The notes under the pieces are model-generated. The model was not told the DNA's origin and ran no database searches. It saw only the letters and a program-made list of their open reading frames with translations. Source: Molanna angustata (Eukaryota > Arthropoda > Insecta > Trichoptera > Molannidae). Taken from it: DNA of 64,000 bases. Shown here piece by piece: positions 22,781 through 34,754 of the stretch. The position numbers and the translations under genes are program-made. The first letter of the stretch is position 1; each line of letters opens with the position of its first letter. The stretch covers positions 17,394,341 to 17,458,340 of the forward strand of contig OY754981.1 of NCBI GenBank assembly GCA_963576475.1. Direction: 5' to 3'.

Positions 22781-22833
22781 ATACTGTAAAATACTAAAGG
22801 AACCTGAATAGGTTCCTTTAGTATTTACAGTAT
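22781..22833. repeat. 25-bp near-perfect hairpin
   Basis: Arms 22781-22805 and 22810-22833 are complementary apart from one extra A, with a 4-nt loop GAAT. The stem includes AATACTAAAGGAACCT. The loop is very short for an animal microRNA precursor, so a small fold-back repeat is more likely. Confidence 0.85.
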
Positions 22834-23299
22834 AACTTTGTAGTTGAAATTAGGATGAGACATAGTAGAAAGACGAAATTCGACATTTGCACAGCATCAT
22901 TAATATTCTATTTTGGGTGAAAAAAATTTCAATAAACTTCCGCTTGAAATACTTCGAATTGAAAACTATAAGAAGATGATGACGAGTGTGAAAAAAATCT
23001 TCAAGGGGGTGATTGCACGGGTTTAGTAGATATACATATATGTTAGTTTGTGACTTTGTTGTTTTTATAGTGGTGCTTATTGTCTTCTGTGAAACTGAAT
23101 TTTGATTATTCGTTTTTATATAATGTGGTACTAATTAATTAGTCGACAAATGGACCCCATCCAATATATTATGTTTAATACATGTACGTAATATTGTTTG
23201 ATACAATCATAATTAATTTTGTATATTCTGGTATAATCTTAATGTTTTTTTTTGCATTTTTTTTTTAGTTATTTCATTTGCATTATTGAATTAATCATT

Positions 23300-23420
23300 A
23301 ATCACGATTAATATCGTAAGTCTCCAGAATGTGGCAACTTGTTATTGGTTGCGTGTTAAATTAATATTTGACATAGTACCTGTTAGTTGCCCGAGAAGCA
23401 ATATTAAATAAATAAAGCAT
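23300..23420 (+). mobile_element. SINE B, 3' part only
   Basis: 'agtctccagaatgtggcaacttg' through 'gttgcccgagaagcaatat' and an AAAT tail are nearly identical to the SINE B copy at 43691-43916. The tRNA-like head is absent, so it is 5'-truncated. Confidence 0.87.
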
Positions 23421-23445
23421 CCCTCTACACAAGCTTATTATATAA

Positions 23446-23843
23446 TACCCCCTATTTAGTAACTATTGTAACTAAAATAGGAACGTACTAAAATTGTAGA
23501 TTTTAGATTTACGGTTTTATTTCTGCGTTATAAAATATCAACTTGGACTAAATGGAATAGGAACGTACCTATTTTGGCTGGAACGTTCTTAAAAAAATAC
23601 CGAATTAGACGTATTATGAATAATTATGAAAATTATTAAATTTTCATCATTTTCATAATTATTCAAACTATGCACGTCTAATTCAGTAACTTTTTAAGAG
23701 CGTTCCAGCCAAAATAGTAACGTTCCTATTCCATTTAGTCCAAGTTGATATGTTATAACCCAGAAATAAGACCGTAATAAATCTAAAATCTACAATTTTA
23801 GTACGTTCCTATTTTAGTTACAATAGTTACTGAATAGGGGGTA
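23446..23843. mobile_element. Fold-back MITE, near-perfect inverted repeat (398 bp)
   Basis: Two ~190-bp arms are inverted copies of each other and meet near 23640 in an 'aattattaaattttcatcatttt' centre. The termini are TACCCCCTATTTAGTAAC and the complement of TACCCCCTATTCAGTAAC. The terminal TA could be the TA target of Tc1/mariner-type elements. There is no coding capacity. Differences between arms are few, so it is young or kept by gene conversion. Confidence 0.9.
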
Positions 23844-23849
23844 ATGTAT

Positions 23850-24780
23850 GTACATATAAACTTTGTATATTCGTATATTTTGTTATGATTTGAATAAAAA
23901 AAATTAAAAAAAAACAATTATTATAGAATAGAATAACCTGCCTCAACCTGATAAGGAATAACCAAATGATAATAAAATATAAAATAAATTACACAAGAAG
24001 TTAATTAGACGTCGCCTTAAAGTGTATTTATATAAGAAGATGGTACACGGGACACGGCACGTAGTCTTTAGAGACAAGAGGACAGCAGATCTCTTCTGTT
24101 TCCAAAGAAGTGTTTAAAGCTTCTGGAGGTAATAAATGTCACTAGAGAAATTAATGAGACAAGAGAGTATTAGAAGTCTCCCAATGACTGCGTAAGATTC
24201 CTTTTCAACCCATACCCAAGGGGAGAATATTATTTTAAAAGGTTTAAGAACACTACCAACCCTGGATTGGTTTTTGAATGGATATAAATTTATTCAAGTG
24301 GGTTCGAGCCCTCTCAAATACGGTCCTGCATATTGATTTCGGCAAAAAAAAAATATAATTCTATATATAATAAGTATTTCTTCTCGTCAGTCCTAAGAAA
24401 GAAATCGCTTTTATACGTCAACCCTTGACTAAATCAACTCGGGTTTGTACAAAATATACTGAGACAACTCATCGCGTACAATTGCCGTGAATATTGATGA
24501 AGAATATGTAAATAAGTTAAGTGCAAATTTGAATTTTATTTCGCAAATGTAATTCGATTTCGAGTAATGTTATTAATTCTGCGATTGTTTAACCTGTGAA
24601 TTTGCCAAAAAAATGTGAAATAAAGAAAATTACGTATACCTACTACAAGCTAGCTGTGGACGCGCCTAATTGGAGGGTTAACGAGTTTTTTTTTTGTTAT
24701 TAATGTATTTTGTATATACGAATTGTTAATTCTCTGTGTATGTATTCCCTTAATAAAATAAAATAACACGATCTTAATTT
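23850..24780. other. AT-rich stretch, no gene seen
   Basis: A single B-box-like GGTTCGAGCCC near 24303 has no matching A box, so no tRNA is called. No other element is recognised. Confidence 0.4.
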
Positions 24781-24784
24781 CTGA

Positions 24785-24925
24785 TATTGTCCTAATTTTT
24801 AACTCTTCAATACCCCAAGGAGATATTGTGGAGAGTAATGAATTCTTAGTTTTTGAGGTTATTTTTTTATTGAAAAATACCAACTTCTAGCATATTGGGA
24901 GTGTATTCTGAAAGTTTCCATAATA
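24785..24925 (-). mobile_element. Element M, copy D (fragment)
   Basis: On the reverse strand it matches the 3' third of M copy A, including 'ctttcagaatac', 'aaaaataacctcaaaa' and 'tactctccacaatatctcc'. It is diverged and truncated. Confidence 0.6.
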
Positions 24926-25839
24926 TAATTATTAATACATGCGTGGTTTTTTTACAATTATATACTTCCTTATAATCAAAACGTTTTTGTATTTATACTC
25001 ACAATTTTCATTCATTGAATTTTATGAAAAAGTTTGTGAGCAATGAATTTTTGTGTTCCTACATATAAAAGGTTAGTGTTCAAGTATGTTTATACGTGGA
25101 TAAAAATTGAGTCTATTTAACTTATTTTAAGTAATTTAATATAATTTTAAATGCATTCAAGTTTTTGCCTCAAATAAACCGAACACGGATACAATAGTTT
25201 TGTAGACCAGCGCAATATCGCTCTGCCACTAACCCATCTAAAATTATTGAACATGGGAATATTTTTAATTTTTAATAGTTTAGTCCATTTATACAAAATC
25301 CCAAATAATGCAAAAAATATTTGTATGTAAATTATATGTGAGTGGTGAATCGTAAGCCGTGCGATGTCCACATACTTATAGTTTTGTAATATTGATATTA
25401 TACTTTAAAGATAAAACTTCGTCAAATGATGTGTGCATTAAGTTAGTTAAGAGAAAATAAAGCTGGTTTTACTGTTATGGTCGCAGAAACCTACAAAAGT
25501 TATACGGTGTCATAAATATTTTTATTAAAATTACACCCACATATTTCGTAGTATTTTTGAGATTTCTTTATAACGTTGATATAATATTACTAATGCGCTG
25601 AACATTTTCAAAATGAGTTTTGCAACATTGTGCTGATTTATATAAGATTTCATTTTACAAGTACGGAGATCTATTGGCGTACATACTAAAATATACGATT
25701 TCTCCCAATTGATTCACTGTGCTAAGCTTTCTACTACTGTGTAGAAAGCAAAAATCAAATATAAGCCAAAAATGAATTAATATTTCTGTCGCAGTTCATG
25801 AGTGACATAATATGTGCGAGACACCATCATCTCATTTAT

Positions 25840-26185
25840 AAGGACTTTTGCTTTCATTGTTTACAAATAAACTAATTTCTTAATTTTTCAATAGATGGCG
25901 TAACAAAAAAAAGGCTTTTCCGTTACTCCATAGATGGCAATAGTATAGTTCCTTATTTTCAGGTAAAATGTTACACAGTATTCAAATATATAGAACTTTC
26001 AAAAATTACATTGATAAGGGAACTCAATAAGAAGGCATAATTGGTGAACGTTGCGCAAGCGCATAAAGTGATCACGTAAACCAGCCGATGACAGATCGTA
26101 AGCCTTGTAGGTGCCTCGAGTTCCTGGTTCTTCAACAACATCCCAACTTCGTCTCTATTGAGATGTTGAAAAAATGTTTGTCAAT
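25840..26185 (+). repeat. Dispersed repeat R, longest copy
   Basis: It contains all the R blocks in order: 'aatagatggcgtaaca', 'atagatggcaatagta', 'tatagaactttcaaaa', 'aagggaactcaataagaagg', 'gcataaagtgatcacg', 'gtaggtgcctcgagttcc' and 'cgtctctattgagatgtt'. It is a good reference for the ~350-bp consensus. No coding is evident. Confidence 0.75.
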
Positions 26186-26304
26186 AAGAAAAAAATTCTA
26201 CGTTTTCAATTCCTTCCTTTATTTCGTTTTCATTAATTTTCTCGCTGTTTTATTGATTGATTTATTTACTTATTTTTACTTGCTTCATTGTACTGAATCA
26301 AAAT

Positions 26305-26350
26305 GAGGAAGAAATTGCTTTATGGCAATAAATCCTCCTTCATGAACATG
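26305..26350 (+). mobile_element. LINE family T1 3' tail, fragment
   Basis: 'aggaagaaattgctttatggcaataaa' matches the T1/SINE A tail block. Confidence 0.55.
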
Positions 26351-27149
26351 ATTTTTGTAAATCACAAATAGACATTAATGTTTAATGATTAATTTATTTA
26401 TTTACAACTTAAATTATCTTTTACAAACAAATTTTTCGAACTTGGCGTGAGTAAATCCATTTTGAAAAAAATAAAAACTTAACACAAAATTATTAAATAC
26501 TTCTACTTCACAACTTGCAAGCTAAGTTACGACGTTTTCGAGCTTGCGCTCATCGTTAATAGCTTATTATTACTAATATTAGTTATATTACAAAAATTTG
26601 AAATTTATTTTATTTTTTTTTTAAATAAAGTGTTGGATATGATAATTTCTGCGAAATAGTATAGAAACTATAGAAAATTAGCTTGTATTATATTCCTAAA
26701 TAAGACGTCATATTTCCCAGTTTCTCCAGTGTAATTGGTTAATACTACTTATGTACTTATATAATGTCTTGTAGATGTACATCCGCTCTAAGCCATTTAA
26801 TCTCGAGTTCTTAAGGAAACTGGAATTGCAAGACGAATCTGACCTCAAAGACAAATTACAGAACAACGCAGCGTCCTGGAACTGACTTGACTGTTTCAAG
26901 ATGCCATGGAATTAAATCAACTACTGGAACATAAGCGCATTCTGCAGACTAATATCTTATTGCTTTTTGGACTTCCGAGATATTTCAATTCAAACAGTTC
27001 CGAGTGTTTATCAAATTGAATGTTCAATTAAATTTGAATTTTGACCTGCAATTTCAACAACTAATCAAACAATTTTCACGAGACCTATATACATAGGTAC
27101 ATATAAATGAATTGTGAATACCTATATAAGAAATTGTATGTAAATGAAT

Positions 27150-27330
27150 ATTTTTTAACTGCAGTCATTCATAAGGACTGTTGCTTTTGTTGTTTGGAAA
27201 TAAACCAATCTCTCAATAGATGACGTTTAGAAAAGGTTTCTTAATTACTTTATAGATGGCAATAGTAATAATGTCTTATTTTCAGGTGAATACTTACTCA
27301 TTATTCGAATATATAGAACTTATCAAGAAT
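27150..27330 (+). repeat. Dispersed repeat R, 5' part
   Basis: 'caatagatgacgtttagaaaaggtttc', 'tagatggcaatagtaa' and 'tatagaacttatcaa' correspond to the first half of the R copy at 25840. M copy E follows immediately. Confidence 0.6.
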
Positions 27331-27334
27331 TATC

Positions 27335-27480
27335 CAGTTTTTCAAAATAAAATATTTCAGTCAATAATAATTTAATAAACTTAATTCATGAAAAAGCTTA
27401 AAATAAAATACAAAATTTGAATCCTTTTTGAACTGACGTGGTAGTGAGGAGTATAGTGTTGGACACAACCCACTTGTTTT
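27335..27480 (-). mobile_element. Element M, copy E (5' end)
   Basis: The reverse strand begins 'acaagtgggttgtgtccaacac', continues 'actcctcacta' and follows M copy A for about 140 bp before stopping. Confidence 0.75.
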
Positions 27481-27639
27481 TTTCATGAAATCATATATAA
27501 ATCATAAATCAATTATACTACCTAACTGAACAATTAGGTATTCATTGAAAATATAAATTTATAATTTATAAAGTTTTTTTAATTTATAAGAAAATCGAAT
27601 ATTTTTAAAGTTGCAGTTCAGGGGTGACATCTATGCGAA

Positions 27640-27915
27640 AACACTATTACCTCATTTATAAGGACTGTTGCTTTCATTGCTTACAAAAAACGGGATTTAT
27701 TTCTAAACGATTTATTTTTAGATGGTGAAACAAAAAGGTTTCATTCAAAATTTGTATTGATAAGGGAACTCAATAAGAAGGCATAATTAGTGAACGTTGC
27801 GCAAGCACATAATGTGATCACGTGAACCAGCCGATAACAGGTCGTAAACCCTGTAGGTGCCTTGAGTTCCTGGTTATTCTATAATATTCCAACTTCGTCT
27901 CTATTGAGATGTTAG
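27640..27915 (+). repeat. Dispersed repeat R, copy
   Basis: 'aaggactgttgctttcattg', 'agatggtgaaacaaaaagg', 'gataagggaactcaataagaagg' and 'ccagccgataacaggtcgtaaac' align with the 25840 copy. The central 'tagatggcaatagta' segment is deleted. Confidence 0.75.
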
Positions 27916-28104
27916 AAAGTTTGTCAAAAAAATTGTGTGTACATACTTTGACGTGTTATGCCAGTAAAAAAGACGTATAAAAGTAGAATAAACGCTGTAG
28001 AAATATCACTTAGATGCGTATGTAATCCCTCAAGTAAATAGAAATTCTTTTTCTTTTTAAAAACGATGAAATACAAGTCATTACTTGTAGTTAATAATAA
28101 TAAT

Positions 28105-28152
28105 TAGCAAGTGGCGAGTTTATTGCCATATGGTAATATCTTCCAGGGTTTA
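28105..28152 (-). mobile_element. SINE A / T1 tail fragment
   Basis: The complement of 'aagtggcgagtttattgccatatgg' matches the GCCATACGGCAATAAACTCG block of SINE A. Confidence 0.6.
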
Positions 28153-28499
28153 CTGTTTATTTACGTACAACATGTTATGCAATATATTTAAGTATAACAT
28201 TATCTTTAAAAAAATGTAAAATAAAGTTTTTTTTATAAATATCATCTGCCTTAGGATCTTCTTTTTTATAAAGTTAAATCTATTGAGATGTCGTAATGTT
28301 ATCACTTAATTTAATATTGCTGATTGTACCTACTTCAAAAAAAGAACCTATTAATTCAGTAGAATGACTGGGAATAGCTAGTATGGTACGATCAGCGAAT
28401 CGATGAGGCAGACCTTGATTTGACAAGAAAATAACATTTATCTGAATATCTTATGGTCAATTAGTTTATAGGTATTGCCCCTCCAAATGTCTGATGAAA

Positions 28500-29110
28500 T
28501 ATAGCTGCAGACTCTGAAAGAAAGAAGCAAGAAACGGACCAAGGCATCCTTTGTTTGGTCACATAGATTTACCCGTATTAAATATATGCTTGAGCAGTTG
28601 AAAATTTTGACAGTGAAACAACAATTAATTCTGAATGTGCTAATTTTTATTTACAAATTAAAAAATAGACTTTTACCACCTTATTTACAAAAAAATATTA
28701 TGTACAATTTTGAAGTTCACGCATACCCGACGAGAAGTAGGCGGGACTTTAGACTGCCGCAGACAAACCTGGCAGGTACACAAAATAGTGTGTACTACAA
28801 AGGCTTACAACTTTATAATGATTTGCCGGAATCTGTAAAGGAGGCGTCTAGTCTTGCCGCTTTTCGTCGCTTAGGTGCTGAATACATAAAACAAAAGTTT
28901 TTTTTAAAAAATCGTGTTTCTATTGTTTATATATTATGTTCTAAGATTCTATAATATCTGTTTTGCTTGTTTTGATACTATATTATTATATTATTGTTTT
29001 TTTTTTTCATGTTCTTTGATGTCTTCTATTGTGGTGGTGTGTTTTCATATTTACGTACATGTATGTAAAGGCGTGAAGCCGTGTATGATTCTATAAATAA
29101 ATATTATATC
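28500..29110 (+). pseudogene. LINE reverse-transcriptase C-terminus with 3' end
   Basis: An open frame of about 150 codons runs to the stop at 28952-28954. Recognisable pieces are FTRIKYMLEQLKILTVKQQL, NVLIFIYKLKNRLLPPYL, HAYPTRSRRDFRLPQTNLAG, NSVYYKGLQLYNDLPESVKE and AAFRRLGAEYIK. This is the conserved end of a jockey/CR1-superfamily RT ('LPPYL', 'H.Y.TRS..DFRLP', 'FYKGL.LYN.LP'). The coding is intact over this stretch but the 5' part is missing; upstream of ~28500 the sequence is unrelated. The 3' end is an AT-rich tail with AAATAAATATTATATC at about 29093-29110. Confidence 0.88.
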
Positions 29111-29365
29111 AATATGCTGTGAAATAACTTTGTCAACACATCAAGCTTCCCCGAGGGATGATTTACATAAAATTTAAAACATTTTCAACAACTGATAGCC
29201 AGAAAACGCAATAAATTTCATAATAACACCATTTCCAAATCTAATCGTCTACACGATTGCGATATCGAATGTCGTTAAGATGAAAAAGTTTTTATGGCAA
29301 ATTATTTCAAGAACGTAGCCGTTCTTTGTACCTAAGAAAAAAAACTATTTACATAAAGAATCCAA

Positions 29366-29860
29366 AGATTATTTATTTAACTTTTTGTACATAATATAAA
29401 CAACCATAATGCACACTGGCGTGCTTATTGCCATTGGGAATTTCTTCCAACCAACCAGATTACAGAGTGACAGAATTATACATGTACATCAATAAAAAAA
29501 ATGAATGCTACAAAAGAACAAATAAAATATACATAACACCAAGATAAATAAAAAGAAAAACATGATAGCAACAAAAGAGGGATTGGGAAGGAATAAGAAG
29601 AGAAAATCGAGATCAGGTGTTTAGGGATAAATATTACGTAGCAAAGGGAAGGAAGGAAAAGGAGAGGGATCAGGTATTATCGGAGAGATATCCCTGCTTT
29701 AGTCTTCTCTTGAAAATGGAAAGCGAGTTTGACGAAGTTATATCAGGACTCAAATTATTCCAGAGATTACTTTTTTTTTCTGAAGATACAAGCGATTCAG
29801 CTTTAGGGCGAATTTATAAATACATTATTTTAATTGACTTCATCTGTATGTACTGGAATC
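29366..29860 (-). pseudogene. CR1-like LINE 3' end, family T1, copy
   Basis: The reverse-strand translation of 29690-29790 includes LWNNLSPDITSSNSLSIFKR, the 'LWN.L....I....S...FK..L' signature of a CR1-like RT end. It then runs into a 3' untranslated region with GGTTGGTTGGAAGAAATTCC and an AAAT tail at 29366. It is homologous over its full length to 43531-44430. A local duplication inflates the region at about 29630-29690. Confidence 0.8.
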
Positions 29861-30090
29861 GATCTTTAACTAACTTTTCGACCAGCAAGCGACTCTAAAA
29901 ATTTCAGAATTTGTGTATTTCCGATGACAATGCATGTTAAAAATTGTTTTCATCTTGATTCATCTGATATTTTGATAAATATGAACATTTTATTATATCA
30001 TACAAAGCAAACTTAGCTACGCGTTTCCGGCTGAACGTTAATACATTGAATTTTATTCGATTAGGTTCAACAATAATAAACCTAATTGTT
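29861..30090 (+). repeat. Dispersed repeat N, copy 1
   Basis: 'actaacttttcgaccagcaagcg', 'tttcagaatttgtgtatttccgatgacaatgcatgtt' and 'cgtttccggctgaacgtta' recur at 52000-52190. The class is unknown. Confidence 0.7.
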
Positions 30091-32918
30091 TTTACATGTT
30101 TTCAATGAAATCAGTTAAAAAATGGTAATATAAATATAAAAACAGAATCATTTACATTTTAACTTTTTATATATTATAATCTTTATTTTTATTCATTTTC
30201 AACTTGTTTCATTTGATGTCCTGATAAAACTGAACAAATTTGTTTTTCATACAAAGTAAACAAAACATATTGCAAAACATATTTTTATGAATTTCTTTTG
30301 AATGTTTTCATTTCAACGAGAAGGAATCTTTTAAAAAATTGTCCTCATTTTTCTCTAATATCGTAATATTAATATCGTTCTCTGATCATCGTAGTGCTTG
30401 TTTATAATAATAATGTGAACATTTCTATCACGCCGTTTAATGATTTAGGATCATTCCAAGGGCGCTTATATTTCTCTACTAACTGTTTAAAGTCCTTTAG
30501 AAAATGTGCTCTTGCTTTGAGCACTCACCATAAATTATTGATCATTGTATGCCACTTTTTTGACTCTGTACAACTCTTTTAGGGAGTTGTTACTCTGTGA
30601 TCCAGAAGACCTGAGTGTGAGATGCCTCCCAGATAGCTCTTTTTACTAACGTAGTTCTTGGATATATAGTGGTGCCAAATTATTCAAAGCATTAATTAAA
30701 CACTGGCAAATATATTTTGCTGTCACGCTCTGGACACTTCAACCAGTGTAATTAGTTTATTAGTAGAGTTATGTGACATGGTTTTTCCGCACCATAAATG
30801 AGCCTTGTCGCTGCAGTAAATACCATCTGTAATCAATCAAGCTGATATTGAGGTAATCAAGAATTAATGTCATTAAGTAATTAAGCCGAGACACGACGAA
30901 TGCATTTATTAATGTTTTTGTATCATTCATTCATGAACTAACCGTTTTAGAGATTTTCAGATCAACATGGCAAGTACTGTTCAATGGTAACTCTAATCGT
31001 GGTCGTAACCCACGTTATATACCTGTACAGCAAGAGACTTGCCCCCTGGTGACAACTTATCGTCCAAATATACTTCAAGAATTCGGCACTAGCAGACAGC
31101 ATGAGTACCGCGTGGATGCGTAAATTTGAAAACAAACTCAGTTTATTAAAAGTCAAAACTTAGATTTTTTCGATAAACATATTATTTTATATCTAAAATA
31201 TCCATTTTATAAACCCTTAGCTAGAGCATTCCTATCATTCCATTCCTTTTCAACCATCGTTGTACAATAAATCATATTAAATTCTAGATCAACTGACGAA
31301 AAATAAATGAATAAAAGTAGAGTCAAGTTTTAAAAACGTGTAGTTAATACTATGAAAGTTGCATGGCATGCAATGTATCTTGGGGACAAATAAAGAATAT
31401 TATAAGAGGCGGATGTTTCCAGAAAGTCTGTAGTAGGTACATTTCCAAGTTGCACATGGCTACAAAAATATTATCCTCACGATCTGACCCACGACCCTTG
31501 GGACGTTCGCCTCATTCCTTCTCCAAACATACTCTAAATATTTGTACTCGGTGTACATGTGAATGTACACATGTACGTATTTTTACAGTTGAAACTTATA
31601 TACTTCACATCATACACGTGACACGTGTCCTTACATACTTTTACGATTCTTTGCAATTCGTGGATGCGACTAAAACAGAAAATATAAATCTTTTACCATG
31701 TCCGTTGTAGAACTAACTATGCCACAAAGATAAAACAATTAAAGTATGTCGTTTTGGACAAACACAAAACACGAGACTTCGCAAACACATTCTGTTCACT
31801 CAAATTTTACGACGTTGATAAATAGTCCAACTGTCGATTCGTTCAAGAGAATGAAATTCTTTTGAAAGAAGAGGCAGTTTAAGGAGCCTAGTATGAACGA
31901 TACGGAATCGATACTTGTCACCTAATAATTGGGAGATCCGTGGGATACCTATTACTTGTCACAAAAGTTAAAATGGTAGTATGAGCTGAGTGAATTCGTA
32001 AGTGAAATTAATTCTGTCCGATAGGAGGCGCGACGGCGCGGTGAAATTATGAAACTAACAACTTTTCAACGTTTCTTAAAAATGGCGCATTTGCATTACG
32101 TTTTGGCTTTTTTTATTGACTCGGGAAGATAATGAAGATAATCCAAATGAATATTACATTCAACAAAACATTATGCCTCCAAGAAATGATTCGTTAATAA
32201 TACCTAAATGAAACTATAATTTCGAATTGGTTGATATTGGTTTTTACTGGGTTCATTATATTCAATAATATATGAATCAATATTTTATATAAATACAATA
32301 AAAGTGCTGTGCAATTAAGACATCTAATAAACAAGAGTTTTAATAAATTAATGTCTTGACCCAATTACATAAGATGAGTAGGAAAAAGTACTTGTATGAT
32401 GCAAGTTGCATTACCTACGGACGGACAGTATTTCGCGATCTATACAGTATTTTTTAATCATGTTTTAATTTAATATAATAACGGTTAAAAACATCGATCG
32501 ATGTAGATATATCATAAAAAGATCCAAGATAAACAAAGATCAAATATACTCAAGAAATTGAACACTTCATAATATAAACATACGATAAATAAAAAGTAAT
32601 TGTGGTTATCTCCATACAAAAAAGTACATGGTGGTCACGTGATTCTTCCGGCATTTGTTGTAGAAAAAATAGATTAGGAATATGCGCCGATTGTGTATTG
32701 GTAAATTTCAAATTCAAAACATAATTTTCGGCGCAATAAATTCGGTATAGCGGTATATTCTGTATAGATGATGCTCGGCGTTGAAAATAAACATTCTAAT
32801 GATGATCGTCTTTAAAAAGTTTGCATCTAACAATGAGTATGACACAATACAATAACAACGTACTCAAGGTGGCCAATTTATAAAAAGGCGTACCTTTAAA
32901 ACCAGGTCATAATAATCC
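30091..32918. other. Largely featureless AT-rich stretch
   Basis: No gene is recognised. A partial N-like 'catacaaagtaaac' lies near 30250. Open frames such as 31363-31710 (+) show no domain. The segment 31970-32100 includes GC-richer 'gataggaggcgcgacggcgcgg' and shares 'tggtagtatgagc.gaattc' with the reverse strand near 45450, so it may be an unclassified repeat. Confidence 0.4.
31826..31870 (+). mobile_element. Helitron-like element 5' end, fragment (copy 4)
   Basis: TCCAACTGTCGATTCGTTCA and 'gagaatgaaattct' match the first ~40 bp of the elements at 8076 and 37352, then the homology stops. Confidence 0.75.
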
Positions 32919-34405
32919 TTAAGGACGGGAGGCCTTGAAAGGACGTGAGGCGTTAAAAGGACAGGCAGCTCTGGAGGGACCGGAGGTGTTGAAAGAACGG
33001 GAGTTTGAAGGGACGGGAGACTGAAGGGACGAAGGGCACTGAAGGGACGGGAGACTCTGAAGATATGGGAGGCTCTGAAAGGACGGAAGGCGCTGAAAGG
33101 AAAGGAGGCACTGAAAGGATGGGAAGCACTGAAAGGACGGGAGGCGTTGTAAGGACGGAAGGCGCTGGAGGGACGGGAGGCGCTGAAAGAACGGGAGGCG
33201 CTGAAGGAACGGGAGGCGCTGAAGGGACGGGAGGCGCTGAAGAAACAGAAAGCGCTGAAGGACCGGGAGGTGCTAAAGGGACGGGAGGCATTGAAGGGAC
33301 GGGAGGTGTATATGACAGGAGGTTGAAAGGACGGAAGGATGAAAGGCACTGAAGGGACGGGTAGCGCAGAAGGTGCAGGAGGCGTTGAAGAAACAGGAAG
33401 CTCTGAAGAAATGAGAGACGATGAAGGGAGGGGAAGCATTGAAGAGACGGGAGGCTGATAGAACGGGAAGCTGAAAGGCGCTGAAGGGACGGGAGGCGCT
33501 GAAGGAACGGAAGGTGATGAAGGGACGGGAGGCACTGAAGGAACGCGAGGCGTTGAAGAGACGGGAGGCACTGAAGGGCCTGATGGGACGAAATGTACTG
33601 ATGGGCCTGAAGAGACAGGAGATACTGAAGAGCCTGAATAGAGGGGTAACACTAAAAGGACGGAAGGCACTGAAAGGGCGACAGACACTGTAGGAACGGG
33701 AGGCGCAGAAAGCACTGTAGGGACGGGAGGTACTGAATGTCTTGAAGGGACGGGAGGCACTGAAGGACGGGATGCATTGAGCGTAAGGGAGGCACTGAGC
33801 CGAACAGAGGCACAAAAGGGACGGGTGATACTGAAGGCACTGCAGGGAAGGGAGGTAATGAATGGCCTGATGGGATGGGAGGCTCAGAAGAGACGGGGGC
33901 GTGAAGGGACGGGGGGCGCTGAAGGGATGGGAGACGCTCAAGGGATAAGAGACGCTGCAAATACGGGGGTGCTGAAGGAACGGGAGGTGCTGAAGGGACG
34001 GGAGGTGCTGAAGGGGCGGGAGGTGCTGAAGGGACGGAAGGCACTGAAGGGACGGGAGGCACTTAAGAGACGGGAAGCGCTGAAGGGATGGAGGCGCTGA
34101 AGGGGCGGGAGGCGTTAATGGAACGGGAAGCACTGAAGGGGTGGGAGGTTCTGGGAGGAGATCCTGAAGGGACGGGATGTGCTGAAGGGCCTGTTACAAC
34201 GGGAGGTACTGAAGGGCTGAAGGGACGGGAGGTACTGAAAGGCCTGAAGGGACGGGGGATACTGAAGGTCCTGAAGGGACGGGAGCTACTGAAAAGCCTA
34301 TAGCAACGGAACTGATTGGCCTGAACGGACGGGAAGCCTTCCCTTCAGTACCTCCCGTACCTTTAATGCCGCCAGTCCCTTCAGTACCTCCCGTCCTTTC
34401 AGAGC
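32919..34405. repeat. 18-bp-unit minisatellite, ~1.5 kb
   Basis: About 80 variable tandem units close to GAAGGGACGGGAGGCGCT. Because 18 is divisible by three and the unit lacks stop codons in most frames, long open frames appear on both strands. Reverse-strand frames of 298 and 286 codons are Pro/Ser/Val/Ala or Phe/Ser/Arg rich; forward frames are Gly/Thr/Glu rich. I read these as by-products, not genes. Near 34337 the repeat polarity flips, and the last ~70 bp are in the opposite orientation. Confidence 0.95.
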
Positions 34406-34442
34406 GCATATGTAATATGTATAACCATATAAACATTACGAT

Positions 34443-34754
34443 TTATAAGTATATACCTATGTATAATTTTCGCCAAATATCTTGAAGGATCTCCCGGTTG
34501 CGCAGAGCGCGAATTTGTGTCTTTTTGCTTCGTTGGTTTACATGCAAATCACTCACCTTCTCGACTAAAAGTTCAAGATGTTTGTCTACAACTTTTATCG
34601 AATTTTTTGGTTTTATCGAATTTTTAATTTTCCCACTGGCAACACTTAAGTGCTGTACAAGTACATTTTTTTCATGTGCCCACACCACTATACAAATGAC
34701 AAATTGAAATATTGGAAATATCGATGTCGCCTCGTCATTTATCAATAATGACAA
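34443..34754 (-). CDS. Unrecognised 103-codon open frame next to the minisatellite
   Basis: I do not recognise this product. The frame has mixed, non-repetitive composition, unlike most open frames nearby: a hydrophobic N-terminal third (IFPIFQFVICIVVWAH) and a Lys/Glu-rich C-terminal half with a possible amphipathic helix (KVVDKHLELLVEKVSDL). No splice signals or partner exons could be assigned. It could be a stray exon, a decayed mobile-element frame or chance. Confidence that it is coding is low. Confidence 0.15.
   Translation of the reverse strand: MSLLINDEATSIFPIFQFVICIVVWAHEKNVLVQHLSVASGKIKNSIKPKNSIKVVDKHLELLVEKVSDLHVNQRSKKTQIRALRNREILQDIWRKLYIGIYL

Noticed and set aside
22781..22833. 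microRNA precursor
   Set aside because: A 4-nt loop and a ~25-bp almost perfect stem do not leave the usual loop and flanking stem of an animal pre-miRNA.
31363..31710. 115-codon frame as a gene
   Set aside because: It has no domain, low complexity in parts and no supporting context; the length is attainable by chance over 64 kb on six frames.
32864..34303. Open frames of 298, 286, 136, 115 and 107 codons
   Set aside because: They are by-products of an 18-bp minisatellite whose unit length is a multiple of three and lacks stops. Competing frames exist on both strands.
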